From Pseudomonadota bacterium (GTDB lineage Bacteria; Pseudomonadota; Gammaproteobacteria; Burkholderiales; Burkholderiaceae): DNA of 22,792 nucleotides. The notes below the pieces were generated by a model, which saw nothing but the letters and a program-made list of their open reading frames with translations, was not told where the DNA came from and searched no databases. Location of the stretch: contig JAKORH010000053.1 in NCBI GenBank assembly GCA_029777935.1, positions 1 to 22,792 of the forward strand. The letters are read 5' to 3'. This document shows, one piece after another, positions 6,355 through 13,683 of this stretch (position 1 is the first letter of the stretch; every line of letters starts with the position of its first letter). Made by a program: the position numbers and the translations under genes.

Positions 6355-8004
6355 TCAAGCACTCGGGGGCTCCAGCGGGAATGCAGCGGTCGCGGCCACT
6401 CGTTCGTCGCGAAGCGGACGCAGAAAGAAATAGGCAAGGCCGATCAATGCGAGGACCGAAATCAGTAAGGCCGACCGCAGCGGCGCAGAAACGAAGATCG
6501 GAATGGCAACGTCGACCGGCCGGAAGAAATACGGCAACGTCGCGAAGAGCAGTTGCGCCCCGATCAGGATCGCGCGCAGCGGACCGGGAAGACTCAGCAG
6601 TGCGCCGAGTGCGCCGGCAAGGGCGAGCAAGGCAATGAAATACGTCTGCTGCGGAATGGAGGGTCTGGCTGTCGCGACAGTCCAGTCCACGTCGAGTGCC
6701 GGGCCGAACATGAGCGCGCAGGTGAATCCAAGGGTAATGATCCAGAGGGCGTGCAGCCTCAGGCAACGTCCCAGCAAGGACCACGAACTCCGGAACAGGA
6801 GGGCGACGAACCCCAGCCACGCGGGGAAGCAGGCGAATGCCAGCACGCCGAACTGTTCGTCCCACCACGATTTGTTGCCGAACTGCAAGGCGTGCGAAAA
6901 GTAGCTGGCTTCGCCAAGTTGAATCCGAGCATTTTCGACCTTGTTCCGTACGATCTGTTCCGGCGATTGGCTTCGATATGACGCCAGCAGCGTTTCGGCG
7001 AAGCCGCGCGAATCGGGTTTGACGACGCCGGCCAGATGCCATTTGGCCAACCGGTTTCCCGGCGGGTCGACGTAGTGTGTGAACGCGAGCCATGGCAGGA
7101 CCGTAACCAGCAGCGCGGCGATCATCGACATCAGGCGCGCGCGAGACGGTCCGCAAAGCGCGACGAGCAGGATCGCGAGGATCCCGAACAATGCTCCGCC
7201 ATGGGCGAGCAACCCGAGCGCCGCGAGCGCACCGGCGGTCCACGCGGCGCCGCGCCCGTTGCGCGAGAACAGGGCGGCGGCCGCCGCGCAAAGGTAACCG
7301 GCAGAAAGAAGCTTGGGCCAGACGTAGAACCCGTTCATCAGGAAGAACCCGGCCGAGGCGACCAACGCGACGGTCGCGAGCGCCGCTCTGCTGCCGATCG
7401 AAAGGGCTCGCAGCAAGAGATAGAGACCGGTCAACGCAAAGCTCTGCAGCGCGATTCCGATCAGCTCGTAGTTGCCTTGGCTACGTGCGAGCGGAGCAAG
7501 CAGGGTGACGAACGCAGCCTGCAGTGGCGGCCGGTCGCTGAGCTGCCAGTCGCCAGGCATGCGCGACAGATCGTGCGTCGTCAGTCTCTGGAAGGCGATG
7601 TAGGGTAGTTCGTTGTCGCCTTCCCAGTGAAACCAGCGCTTGCTCGCTGCAAGGAGAGGATGCTCGAAACCGCCGTACAGGTAACCGGCCCCATAGACGA
7701 GCAGGCAAGCGAAGATCTGGACTGCCAGAACCTCTGCAGCCGGTCTCAATTGCGCGAGCAGTCCTTCACGTCCGAGGCGTCGCCATGCGATCACCAGCCA
7801 GGCACACAGGGTGAAGAATCCAAGCGGCCTGGTGATGGGAGCGACATAGGCGACGATGAGGCTGATCCATGCCAGCAGCCCCGACCAAAGAAGAGCCCGA
7901 CCGAAAAAGGCGGGTGCGGAAGGTGTTTCGTTGGCCCGGAAGGAAAGTCCGGGGATCGAGAGCAGTGCGACGAAGACAACCAGCTTTGCGGCCGCAGCCA
8001 GCAA
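6355..8004 (-). CDS. Polytopic membrane protein resembling GT-C glycosyltransferases
   Basis: The 549-aa protein has roughly a dozen hydrophobic helices. After the first helices comes a large loop with GYLYGGFEHPLLAA, then HWEGDNELPYIAFQRL (Asp130, Glu132) and WQLSDRPPLQAAF (about 153-165). Acidic residues in the first periplasmic loop followed by a DRPPLQ-type motif are characteristic of GT-C enzymes that take sugars from polyprenyl phosphates. No specific family or substrate can be named. The only start codon before the first helix is TTG 8004 (upstream frame is open to a stop at 8119-8121 but has no ATG or GTG), and no Shine-Dalgarno is seen, so the N-terminus is uncertain. It is a single-gene - strand unit and a candidate user of the lipid-linked pentose made by 10160-13658. 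Confidence 0.75.
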   Translation of the reverse strand: MLAAAAKLVVFVALLSIPGLSFRANETPSAPAFFGRALLWSGLLAWISLIVAYVAPITRPLGFFTLCAWLVIAWRRLGREGLLAQLRPAAEVLAVQIFACLLVYGAGYLYGGFEHPLLAASKRWFHWEGDNELPYIAFQRLTTHDLSRMPGDWQLSDRPPLQAAFVTLLAPLARSQGNYELIGIALQSFALTGLYLLLRALSIGSRAALATVALVASAGFFLMNGFYVWPKLLSAGYLCAAAAALFSRNGRGAAWTAGALAALGLLAHGGALFGILAILLVALCGPSRARLMSMIAALLVTVLPWLAFTHYVDPPGNRLAKWHLAGVVKPDSRGFAETLLASYRSQSPEQIVRNKVENARIQLGEASYFSHALQFGNKSWWDEQFGVLAFACFPAWLGFVALLFRSSWSLLGRCLRLHALWIITLGFTCALMFGPALDVDWTVATARPSIPQQTYFIALLALAGALGALLSLPGPLRAILIGAQLLFATLPYFFRPVDVAIPIFVSAPLRSALLISVLALIGLAYFFLRPLRDERVAATAAFPLEPPSA

Positions 8005-8021
8005 GAGGGGGGGGAGGTGCC

Positions 8022-8174
8022 ATGGGACGCGGATTGACGGGGTGCGGCGACGACTCTTCCGGATTCGCCGTTCGGTTCGTCGCGCGCCAGGTCGGGCTTC
8101 GGATGCTCGGGATCGGCCTCAGCCGGTCCAGTAATCTTCGGACCTTCGGCCTGCATCGGCTGTCGGAATACTAA
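8022..8174 (+). CDS. Possible 50-aa mini-ORF upstream of the radical SAM gene
   Basis: ATG 8022 is preceded by a very purine-rich stretch ending in GGAGGT (8013-8018), although the spacing to the ATG is short. The frame has strongly GC-ending codons and stops with TAA 8172-8174. It begins MGRGLTGCGDDSSGFAV and ends LSEY. I recognise no family. It lies in the divergent gap between the TTG start of the GT-C-like gene and the radical SAM gene, so it may be chance, a leader peptide, or the relic of a longer gene. Confidence 0.25.
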   Translation: MGRGLTGCGDDSSGFAVRFVARQVGLRMLGIGLSRSSNLRTFGLHRLSEY

Positions 8175-8258
8175 ATGAGTTCAGCACGTGCCATCGCCGT
8201 TCCGGTCTGCAACGGCTATCCCTCGGTCGACAGGGCTGATTTCGAGGTGCGGCCATGA
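8175..8258 (+). CDS. Possible 27-aa leader ORF coupled to the radical SAM gene
   Basis: The ATG directly abuts the TAA of the previous mini-ORF in the same frame, and its TGA overlaps the radical SAM ATG (ATGA at 8255-8258), an arrangement typical of translational coupling. GGAA at 8165-8168 could serve as a ribosome site. The peptide starts MSSARAIAVPVCNGYPS and ends FEVRP. The IAVPVCNGYPS segment faintly resembles the first strand of GT2 glycosyltransferases, so a gene relic is as likely as a functional leader or small substrate peptide. Confidence 0.25.
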   Translation: MSSARAIAVPVCNGYPSVDRADFEVRP

Positions 8259-10111
8259 AGAGGAATGAACTGCTTCATCGCAAGATGGAGACGATCCGGT
8301 CCTTTGCCGACTTCTGCAAGGGCGAGCGCCTGCCAGGTTCGCCTCTCGAGGTCTTTCTCGAGGTGAGCAACGTCTGCAATCTCAAGTGCGTCATGTGCGC
8401 CGAGTTCTCGGCGATCAATCCCAACCGGTTCGACATCATCCACATCAAGAATCGCGGTTTGATGCGGCCGGACGCACTCGACAGGAACATCCAGAGCCTG
8501 CTCGAAGGCGCGCTCGTGGTGCACTGCTCCGGCTTTGGCGAGTCGACGATCCACCCCAGGTTCCAGGACATCGTCAATTTCGTCGCCGAATACGATGTCC
8601 TGATCGACTTCATCACCAACGGCCAGACCCTCGAGAAGCTTGCCGACTTCCTCGTCGACCGCGGCATATTCAAGCTCATGGTGAGTTGCAGCGGCACTTC
8701 GAAAGAAGAGTATGAGCAGGTGTATCTGGGCGGCAATTACGACGCCTTGATCAACGGACTGCAGCGGGTCAAGGCGGCCAAGCGCGTTAAGCGATCGCGC
8801 TATCCGATCGTCGAAATCAACTCGCTCGGGTTCAAGCATCACGTCGACCGTTTCGATGTGTTTGTCCGGCAGATGGTCGAGTGCGGAGCAGACAATGTTC
8901 ATTTGAAGAAGCTGCAGCCGTACGACCTTATCCCCGAGCTCTATGAGCATGTTTCCGTCTGCCGGCCCTGGGTCGAGGGCAAGGTCATCGACCGCGCACT
9001 GAAGATCGCCGAGGAGGCCGGCGTTCATGTCTCGGCGCAGGAGTACCTCGACACTTCCGTGCATACGGAAGAGGAATACGAAGCGCGACAGAGGCAGATG
9101 CGCAGTGCAGCGGAGGGGAAGCTGACGTTCGCCGAATTCGGAAACAACACGATCCGGCTCTTTCCGGCCATGTCGCGCGCGCAGGCGAAGAGCCCGGCCA
9201 CCTCCACCTTCGAGAGGACGACCATCGACCCAGGCAGCAGTCTCGCCGCGGCACGCCGGACGCTCGGCATCAAGGCGCTGGAAGAAGCCGGGCGGGGCGA
9301 ATCCACGTTCCACTGCATGGAGCCGTTCAAGACCGCCTTCGTTTCGAACGACGGCGGGTTACGGCCCTGCTGTTTCTCGAGTTCGCATCATCCCCTGCTT
9401 GGATCGCTGCGCGCACACGACGGACTGGATGTCTGGCGTGGCGCCGGTTTCCAGGCCGTGCAGCGGGGCATTCTCGATGGAAGATATTCGGAGAGCATGT
9501 GCAAGAGGTGCCTGAAGGACCGCATCGCTCCGCCGCACCACAACGCCTTCTACATGATGCAGGACTTCTACGAGTGGTACCGCGCGCGCTATGGATCCTT
9601 TCGCTTCTGGAAGCATCGCAGGGCGATGAACGAGGCGATCCTCCTGGCGCAAGGCTCATCGCCGCGCGAGATCGTGGATCGGCATCATGAAAAGCTGCGT
9701 TATCCGGGAACGCTTGGTGCCGCCGATGCGCTGCAACTCCTGCTTTCCGAGGCGGGCGGCGCCGAGGAGATCGACGATTACGTCGATGAACTGCTCGAAG
9801 GATGGCTCGAAAGAATCGATGCCGGCGGCGTCGCCGGCTGGGCCTGGTCGCCACGGCTGCCCGGGTTCCGCTTGCCGATCACGGTCTGGCTCGATGGCAT
9901 CCGCCTGGCTACCGGTATGGCTGACGAGGACAGGCGAGACGTTGCGGAAACGGGACGAGGGGATGGCCGCTGCGGATTTCGAATCCCTCTTCCCGATACG
10001 TTTGACTTGTCGAGATCCGGCGACGTGGTTGTGACCGTCGGCTCGGACTTTCGGACGCTGAGGCTGAGGCGCTCGCATTCGTTTGTTATTCTGCCGGCGC
10101 TGCAATTCTGA
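8255..10111 (+). CDS. Radical SAM/SPASM-like protein with C-terminal glycosyltransferase-associated beta domain
   Basis: In this 618-aa protein the radical SAM cluster motif is CNLKCVMC (Cys41, Cys45, Cys48), followed by GFGESTIHP (93-101), the SAM-contact motif of SPASM-type enzymes, and FITNGQTL (119-126). A C-terminal cysteine set (Cys354; Cys372-Cys373; Cys416 and Cys419) fits a SPASM or twitch auxiliary cluster. Residues about 516-605 form an added domain with the pattern ERIDAGGVAGWAWSP, then VWLDG, then a R-x-DVAETG segment and GFRIPLP, as seen at the ends of many surface-glycan glycosyltransferases. GAGGTG about 6 nt upstream supports ATG 8255. The substrate is unknown; radical SAM/SPASM proteins occur in polysaccharide loci and in peptide modification. 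The downstream HAD-UbiA gene starts 48 nt later. Confidence 0.85.
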   Translation: MKRNELLHRKMETIRSFADFCKGERLPGSPLEVFLEVSNVCNLKCVMCAEFSAINPNRFDIIHIKNRGLMRPDALDRNIQSLLEGALVVHCSGFGESTIHPRFQDIVNFVAEYDVLIDFITNGQTLEKLADFLVDRGIFKLMVSCSGTSKEEYEQVYLGGNYDALINGLQRVKAAKRVKRSRYPIVEINSLGFKHHVDRFDVFVRQMVECGADNVHLKKLQPYDLIPELYEHVSVCRPWVEGKVIDRALKIAEEAGVHVSAQEYLDTSVHTEEEYEARQRQMRSAAEGKLTFAEFGNNTIRLFPAMSRAQAKSPATSTFERTTIDPGSSLAAARRTLGIKALEEAGRGESTFHCMEPFKTAFVSNDGGLRPCCFSSSHHPLLGSLRAHDGLDVWRGAGFQAVQRGILDGRYSESMCKRCLKDRIAPPHHNAFYMMQDFYEWYRARYGSFRFWKHRRAMNEAILLAQGSSPREIVDRHHEKLRYPGTLGAADALQLLLSEAGGAEEIDDYVDELLEGWLERIDAGGVAGWAWSPRLPGFRLPITVWLDGIRLATGMADEDRRDVAETGRGDGRCGFRIPLPDTFDLSRSGDVVVTVGSDFRTLRLRRSHSFVILPALQF

Positions 10112-10159
10112 CCTGCCACGCCGTGGCGCTCGTCTCGCGAGTGGCCACGTCATTTCGAG

Positions 10160-11590
10160 ATGTCCCAGCATCCACTCGTTCCCCTTTGCATCGACCTCGA
10201 CGGCACGCTGGTCCGTTCCGACACGCTGGTCGAATCGATCATCGATCTGCTCAAGCGCGAGCCGTGGCGGGTGCTCGCGCTGCCGCTGTGGCTCGCGGGT
10301 GGCAGGGCGGGCTTCAAGGCGCGCGTCGCCGAACGAACCTCGCTCGCGATCGACTCGCTGCCCTATCGCGAAGAGGTCGTCGCCTGGGCGCGCGGGCAGG
10401 CGGCAGTGCGGCCGGTCGTTCTGGTGACGGCCGCGCACCGGCGCGTAGCCGACGCGGTCGCCGGGCACCTCGGCTTCTTCTCCGAAGTGCTGGCCACGGA
10501 AAGCGAGAACCTGAAGTCGGAACGCAAGGCGCAGGCGCTGGTCGAGCGCTTCGGCGAGAAGGGCTTCGATTACGCCGGCAACGACCGGCCCGACCTCGCG
10601 GTGTGGCGGCGAGCGCGCGCAGCGATCGTGGTCGGAGCGACCCCTGCGCTGGCGTCGGCCGCGCGCGCGAACGCGGCGGTGGCGCACGAATTCGAGCCGG
10701 CGCCGTCCGTGTGGCAGCGGCTGCGCGCCTGGGCGAGGGAACTGCGCTTCTACCAGTGGGTCAAGAACGTGCTGATCTTCGTCGCGCCTGCCGCTGCGCA
10801 CACGCTGCTCGAGCCGCCGGTGCTGGTCGCGAGCCTGCTCGCGTTCCTGTCGTTCGGGTTGGCGGCGTCGGGCGTGTACGTGCTGAACGATCTGCTCGAC
10901 CTGCCGAGCGATCGCCGCCATGCGCGCAAGCGCCATCGGCCGTTCGCCAGCGGTGTGCTGCCGCTGACCGCGGGCATGATCGTCGCGCCGCTGCTGCTCG
11001 CCGCGGCGCTGGCGGTGGCAGCGCTGGTCGGCCGGGAATTCGCGCTGGTGCTGGTCGCGTACCTCGTGTGCACGACCGTGTACTCGGGCTGGCTGAAGCG
11101 AAAGACGTTCGTCGATGTCGCGCTGCTGGCGACGCTCTACACGCTGCGCGTCGTGGCCGGCGCGGCTGCCGTCGGCTTGACGCTGTCGTTCTGGCTGCTC
11201 GCGGTGTGCGCATACGGATTCCTCGGGATGGCGCTTCTGAAGCGCTACTCCGAGCTGCGCGCGCTCGAGGCCGACGGCCGCAGCGAAGCGCACGGCCGCA
11301 GCTACCGCGGCGCCGACGTGCCGGTCGTGCTGGCGCTCGGCGTCGGCTCGAGCCTGCTTGCCACGCTGGTCACCGCGCTTTACATCGAGAGCTACGCCAG
11401 CAAGGCGTTGTACGGGCGGCCGGAGCTGCTGTGGATCCTCGTCGGCCTGATGTTGCTGGGCGTGGGCCGGCTGTGGATGAAGGCGGGTCGCGGGCAGATG
11501 CACGAGGATCCGATCGTCTTCGTCGCCCGCGACCTGCCGAGCCTGGGGCTGCTGGCGTGCGCGGCGGCGGCGGTGCTGATCGCCATCTGA
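10160..11590 (+). CDS. HAD-UbiA fusion, DPPR-synthase-like polyprenyl phosphoribosyltransferase
   Basis: The 476-aa fusion has an N-terminal HAD domain: motif I CIDLDGTLV (Asp12, Asp14), motif II LVTAAH (Thr90), the Lys region around 119-123, and motif IV YAGNDRPD (138-145), where the first Asp is replaced by Asn141. From about residue 190 comes a UbiA prenyltransferase domain: LRFYQWVKNVLIF, first acidic motif YVLNDLLDLPSD (240-251), RKRHRPFASG, and the second conserved segment YSGWLKRKTFVDVALLATLYTLRVVAG, with about eight helices. By family, it transfers 5-phosphoribose from PRPP to polyprenyl phosphate (Rv3806c-like). I infer that the HAD part removes the 5-phosphate, the job given to separate phosphatases in mycobacteria. 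It is 2 nt from the next start. Confidence 0.87.
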   Translation: MSQHPLVPLCIDLDGTLVRSDTLVESIIDLLKREPWRVLALPLWLAGGRAGFKARVAERTSLAIDSLPYREEVVAWARGQAAVRPVVLVTAAHRRVADAVAGHLGFFSEVLATESENLKSERKAQALVERFGEKGFDYAGNDRPDLAVWRRARAAIVVGATPALASAARANAAVAHEFEPAPSVWQRLRAWARELRFYQWVKNVLIFVAPAAAHTLLEPPVLVASLLAFLSFGLAASGVYVLNDLLDLPSDRRHARKRHRPFASGVLPLTAGMIVAPLLLAAALAVAALVGREFALVLVAYLVCTTVYSGWLKRKTFVDVALLATLYTLRVVAGAAAVGLTLSFWLLAVCAYGFLGMALLKRYSELRALEADGRSEAHGRSYRGADVPVVLALGVGSSLLATLVTALYIESYASKALYGRPELLWILVGLMLLGVGRLWMKAGRGQMHEDPIVFVARDLPSLGLLACAAAAVLIAI

Positions 11591-11592
11591 CG

Positions 11593-12918
11593 ATGCGTTC
11601 GACCGAGGCGCGGCTGTCATGGGGACGGCTGCCGTTTCCGCCGCCGGCGCACGTGGCCAGGCCGGCGTCGCGCTCGCAGCCATTGTCATTGCGAACGGGC
11701 CTCGCATATCTGCCGATCGGCAACGGCCGCAGTTACGGCGATTCGTGCCTGAATCCAGGGCAGGGATTGATCGACGCGCGCGGACTCGACCGGTTCATCG
11801 CCTGGGATCCGGCGACCGGCTTGCTGACCTGCGAAGCGGGCGTGCAGCTTGCGGACATCGTGCGCTTCGCGCTGCCGCGCGGCTGGTTCCTTCCGGTCAC
11901 GCCCGGCACGCAGTTCGTCACCGTCGGCGGTGCGATCGCCAACGACGTGCACGGCAAGAACCACCATGTCGACGGATCGTTCGGCCGCCACGTGGCGTCG
12001 TTCGAGCTGCTGCGCAGCGACGGCACGCGGCTGCAGGTCGCGCGCGACCGCGAGCCGCAGTGGTGGAGCGCGACGGTGGGCGGGCTGGGGCTCACGGGCC
12101 TCGTCGTCGCCGCGACGCTGCGTTTGAAGGCCGTGCCGGGTCCGATGCTGATGCAGACGGTGCGCCGCTTCGACCACGTGGACGCGTTCTTCGACCTCGA
12201 CGGCGAACTGCGGCCGCGGCACGACTACACCGTCGCGTGGGTCGACTGCGCGGCGCCGGCGCGCGCGCGTGGCCGCGGCATCTACATGGCGGCCAACTTC
12301 GCGCCCGACGCAGCGCTGCCGCGTCGCGCCCACTTGCACGTGCCATCGCACCTGCGCGTGCCATTCGACCCGCCGCTGTCGCTGATCGGCCCGCTGTCGG
12401 TGCGCGCATTCAATGCCGCCTACTTTCACCGCCGAAGGCCCGCGGACGCGCACCTGATCGATCACCAGACGTTCTTCTATCCGCTCGACCGTGTGCACGA
12501 ATGGAACCGCATCTACGGTCCGCGCGGGTTCTTCCAGTTCCAGTGCGTGCTGCCTCCCGACGACATGCGAACGGCTCTGCGCGCGCTGCTGGACCTGATC
12601 GCACAGCACGGCGCCGGCTCGTTCCTCGCGGTGCTGAAGACCTTCGGCGACCTGCCGCCCGAGGGACTGCTGTCGTTCGCGCGCCCGGGCGTGACGCTGG
12701 CGCTCGATTTCCCGAACCGCGGCGAAACCACGCGGCGCCTCTTCGCGCAGATGGAAAGCGCCGTGATCGCCGCCGGCGGGGCGCTGTATCCGGCCAAGGA
12801 CGCGCTGATGTCCGCGCCGGCGTTTCGGAGCGGCTATCCTCGCTGGCGCGAGCTGCGCGGCTTCATCGATCCGGCCTTCTCGTCCGCATTCTGGCGTCGC
12901 GTGGCAACCGACACATGA
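11593..12918 (+). CDS. dprE1: DprE1-like decaprenylphosphoryl-ribose 2'-oxidase (FAD-binding)
   Basis: This 441-aa FAD oxidase is of the VAO/PCMH type. The FAD-binding N-terminal half has PIGNGRSYGDSCLN (41-54) and VTVGGAIANDVHGKNHHVDGSFG (109-131), the DprE1 hallmark with the His of HGKNHH. The substrate domain ends with SFLAVLKTFG (343-352), ALDFPN (370-375) and YPAKDA (399-404, Lys402). By family it oxidises C2 of polyprenyl-phospho-ribose to the 2-keto form, working with the DprE2 partner. Lys402 aligns with the active-site Lys418 of Mycobacterium tuberculosis DprE1; the benzothiazinone-reactive Cys387 position is Ala370 here (alignment from memory). ATG 11593 follows the HAD-UbiA stop by 2 nt; the frame is open upstream but overlaps that gene. 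Its stop overlaps the next start. Confidence 0.9.
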   Translation: MRSTEARLSWGRLPFPPPAHVARPASRSQPLSLRTGLAYLPIGNGRSYGDSCLNPGQGLIDARGLDRFIAWDPATGLLTCEAGVQLADIVRFALPRGWFLPVTPGTQFVTVGGAIANDVHGKNHHVDGSFGRHVASFELLRSDGTRLQVARDREPQWWSATVGGLGLTGLVVAATLRLKAVPGPMLMQTVRRFDHVDAFFDLDGELRPRHDYTVAWVDCAAPARARGRGIYMAANFAPDAALPRRAHLHVPSHLRVPFDPPLSLIGPLSVRAFNAAYFHRRRPADAHLIDHQTFFYPLDRVHEWNRIYGPRGFFQFQCVLPPDDMRTALRALLDLIAQHGAGSFLAVLKTFGDLPPEGLLSFARPGVTLALDFPNRGETTRRLFAQMESAVIAAGGALYPAKDALMSAPAFRSGYPRWRELRGFIDPAFSSAFWRRVATDT

Positions 12919-13658
12919 AGAACATCCTGATCTTCGGCGCCACTTCGGCGATCGCGAGCGCGTGCGCGCGCCGGTGGAGCGAGCGCGGCGACCGGTTGCT
13001 CCTCGTGGCGCGCGACGAGATCCGGCTGCGCGAGAGCGCAGCCGATCTCGCGGTGCGCGGCGACGCGGCGCGCGTGCACACGTTCGTCATGGACGCGCGC
13101 GATGCCGCGCGCATCCCGGCGCTGCTCGAGTTCGCGCGCGCCACGCTGGAGGTGGTCGACATCGTGCTGATCGCGCACGGAACGCTGCCGGATCAGGCGC
13201 GCTGCGAAGCGTCGGTCGAACAGACGCTGGAGGCGGTCCAGATCAACGGCGTAGCGACGATCGCGCTGCTCGCGGCCTTTGCCGCGCTGCTGCAGCAGCA
13301 GCGGCGCGGCACGCTGGCAGTGATCGGTTCGCCCGCAGGCGACCGCGGGCGCGCCAGCAACTACACCTATGGCGCCGCGAAATCGCTGGTGCACGCGTTT
13401 GCCGAGGGACTGGGCCACCGGCTGTGGCGCGACGGCATCGCGGTGGTCACGATCCAGCCGGGCTTCACCGACACGCCGATGACCGCCGGCTTCGACAAGC
13501 ACGGACCGCTGTGGGCGACGCCGCAGCGCGTGGCGCTCGACATCGTGCGCGCGGTCGACGCGCGTCGCGCGGTCGTCTACACGCCGTGGTTCTGGCGCTG
13601 GATCATGCTCGCGATCGTGCACCTGCCGCGGTGGCTGATGGTGCGCACGCGGCTTTAG
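12915..13658 (+). CDS. dprE2: DprE2-like SDR, decaprenylphosphoryl-2-keto-ribose reductase
   Basis: This is a 247-aa classical short-chain dehydrogenase. ILIFGATSAIA (4-14) is the nucleotide-binding loop, with Ala in place of the last canonical Gly; LIAHGTL (85-91) is the NAG-like motif; Asn111, Ser139 (VIGSPAGDRG), Tyr152 and Lys156 (YGAAK) form the catalytic set. The C-terminus (WFWRWIMLAIVHLPRWL) is hydrophobic, as in DprE2 proteins that sit at the membrane. By family it reduces the 2-keto intermediate to polyprenyl-phospho-D-arabinofuranose with NAD(P)H. ATG 12915 overlaps the DprE1-like stop (ATGA), indicating coupled translation, and the order oxidase then reductase matches the mycobacterial pair Rv3790-Rv3791. 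Confidence 0.9.
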   Translation: MKNILIFGATSAIASACARRWSERGDRLLLVARDEIRLRESAADLAVRGDAARVHTFVMDARDAARIPALLEFARATLEVVDIVLIAHGTLPDQARCEASVEQTLEAVQINGVATIALLAAFAALLQQQRRGTLAVIGSPAGDRGRASNYTYGAAKSLVHAFAEGLGHRLWRDGIAVVTIQPGFTDTPMTAGFDKHGPLWATPQRVALDIVRAVDARRAVVYTPWFWRWIMLAIVHLPRWLMVRTRL

Positions 13659-13680
13659 CCCGGATATCCGGGCTAAGGCC
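13651..13680. terminator. Strong hairpin between convergent dprE2-like and GT41-like genes
   Basis: GGCTTTAGCCCGG (13651-13663) pairs with CCGGGCTAAGGCC (13668-13680) over 13 positions, with one G-T wobble, around an ATAT loop. The dprE2-like stop codon (13656-13658) lies in the left arm and the GT41 stop begins 4 nt to the right. There is no T-run on either side, so it may be a rho-assisted or bidirectional terminator, or a 3'-end stabilising structure. Confidence 0.55.
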
Positions 13681-13683
13681 GCG

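Noticed and set aside
8216..9313. 365-codon open frame opposite the radical SAM gene
   Set aside because: The + strand frame has the CxxxCxxC motif, SPASM-like cysteines and a good ribosome site; the opposite frame has no motif.
10123..11592. Long N-terminal extension of the DprE1-like frame
   Set aside because: The open frame continues 490 codons upstream of ATG 11593 but overlaps the HAD-UbiA gene and gives Arg/Ala-rich sequence. The DprE1 family starts near ATG 11593.
9656..11707. 683-codon open frame on the - strand
   Set aside because: It is a shadow of the radical SAM and HAD-UbiA genes, with Arg/Gln/His-rich low-complexity composition and no recognisable motif.
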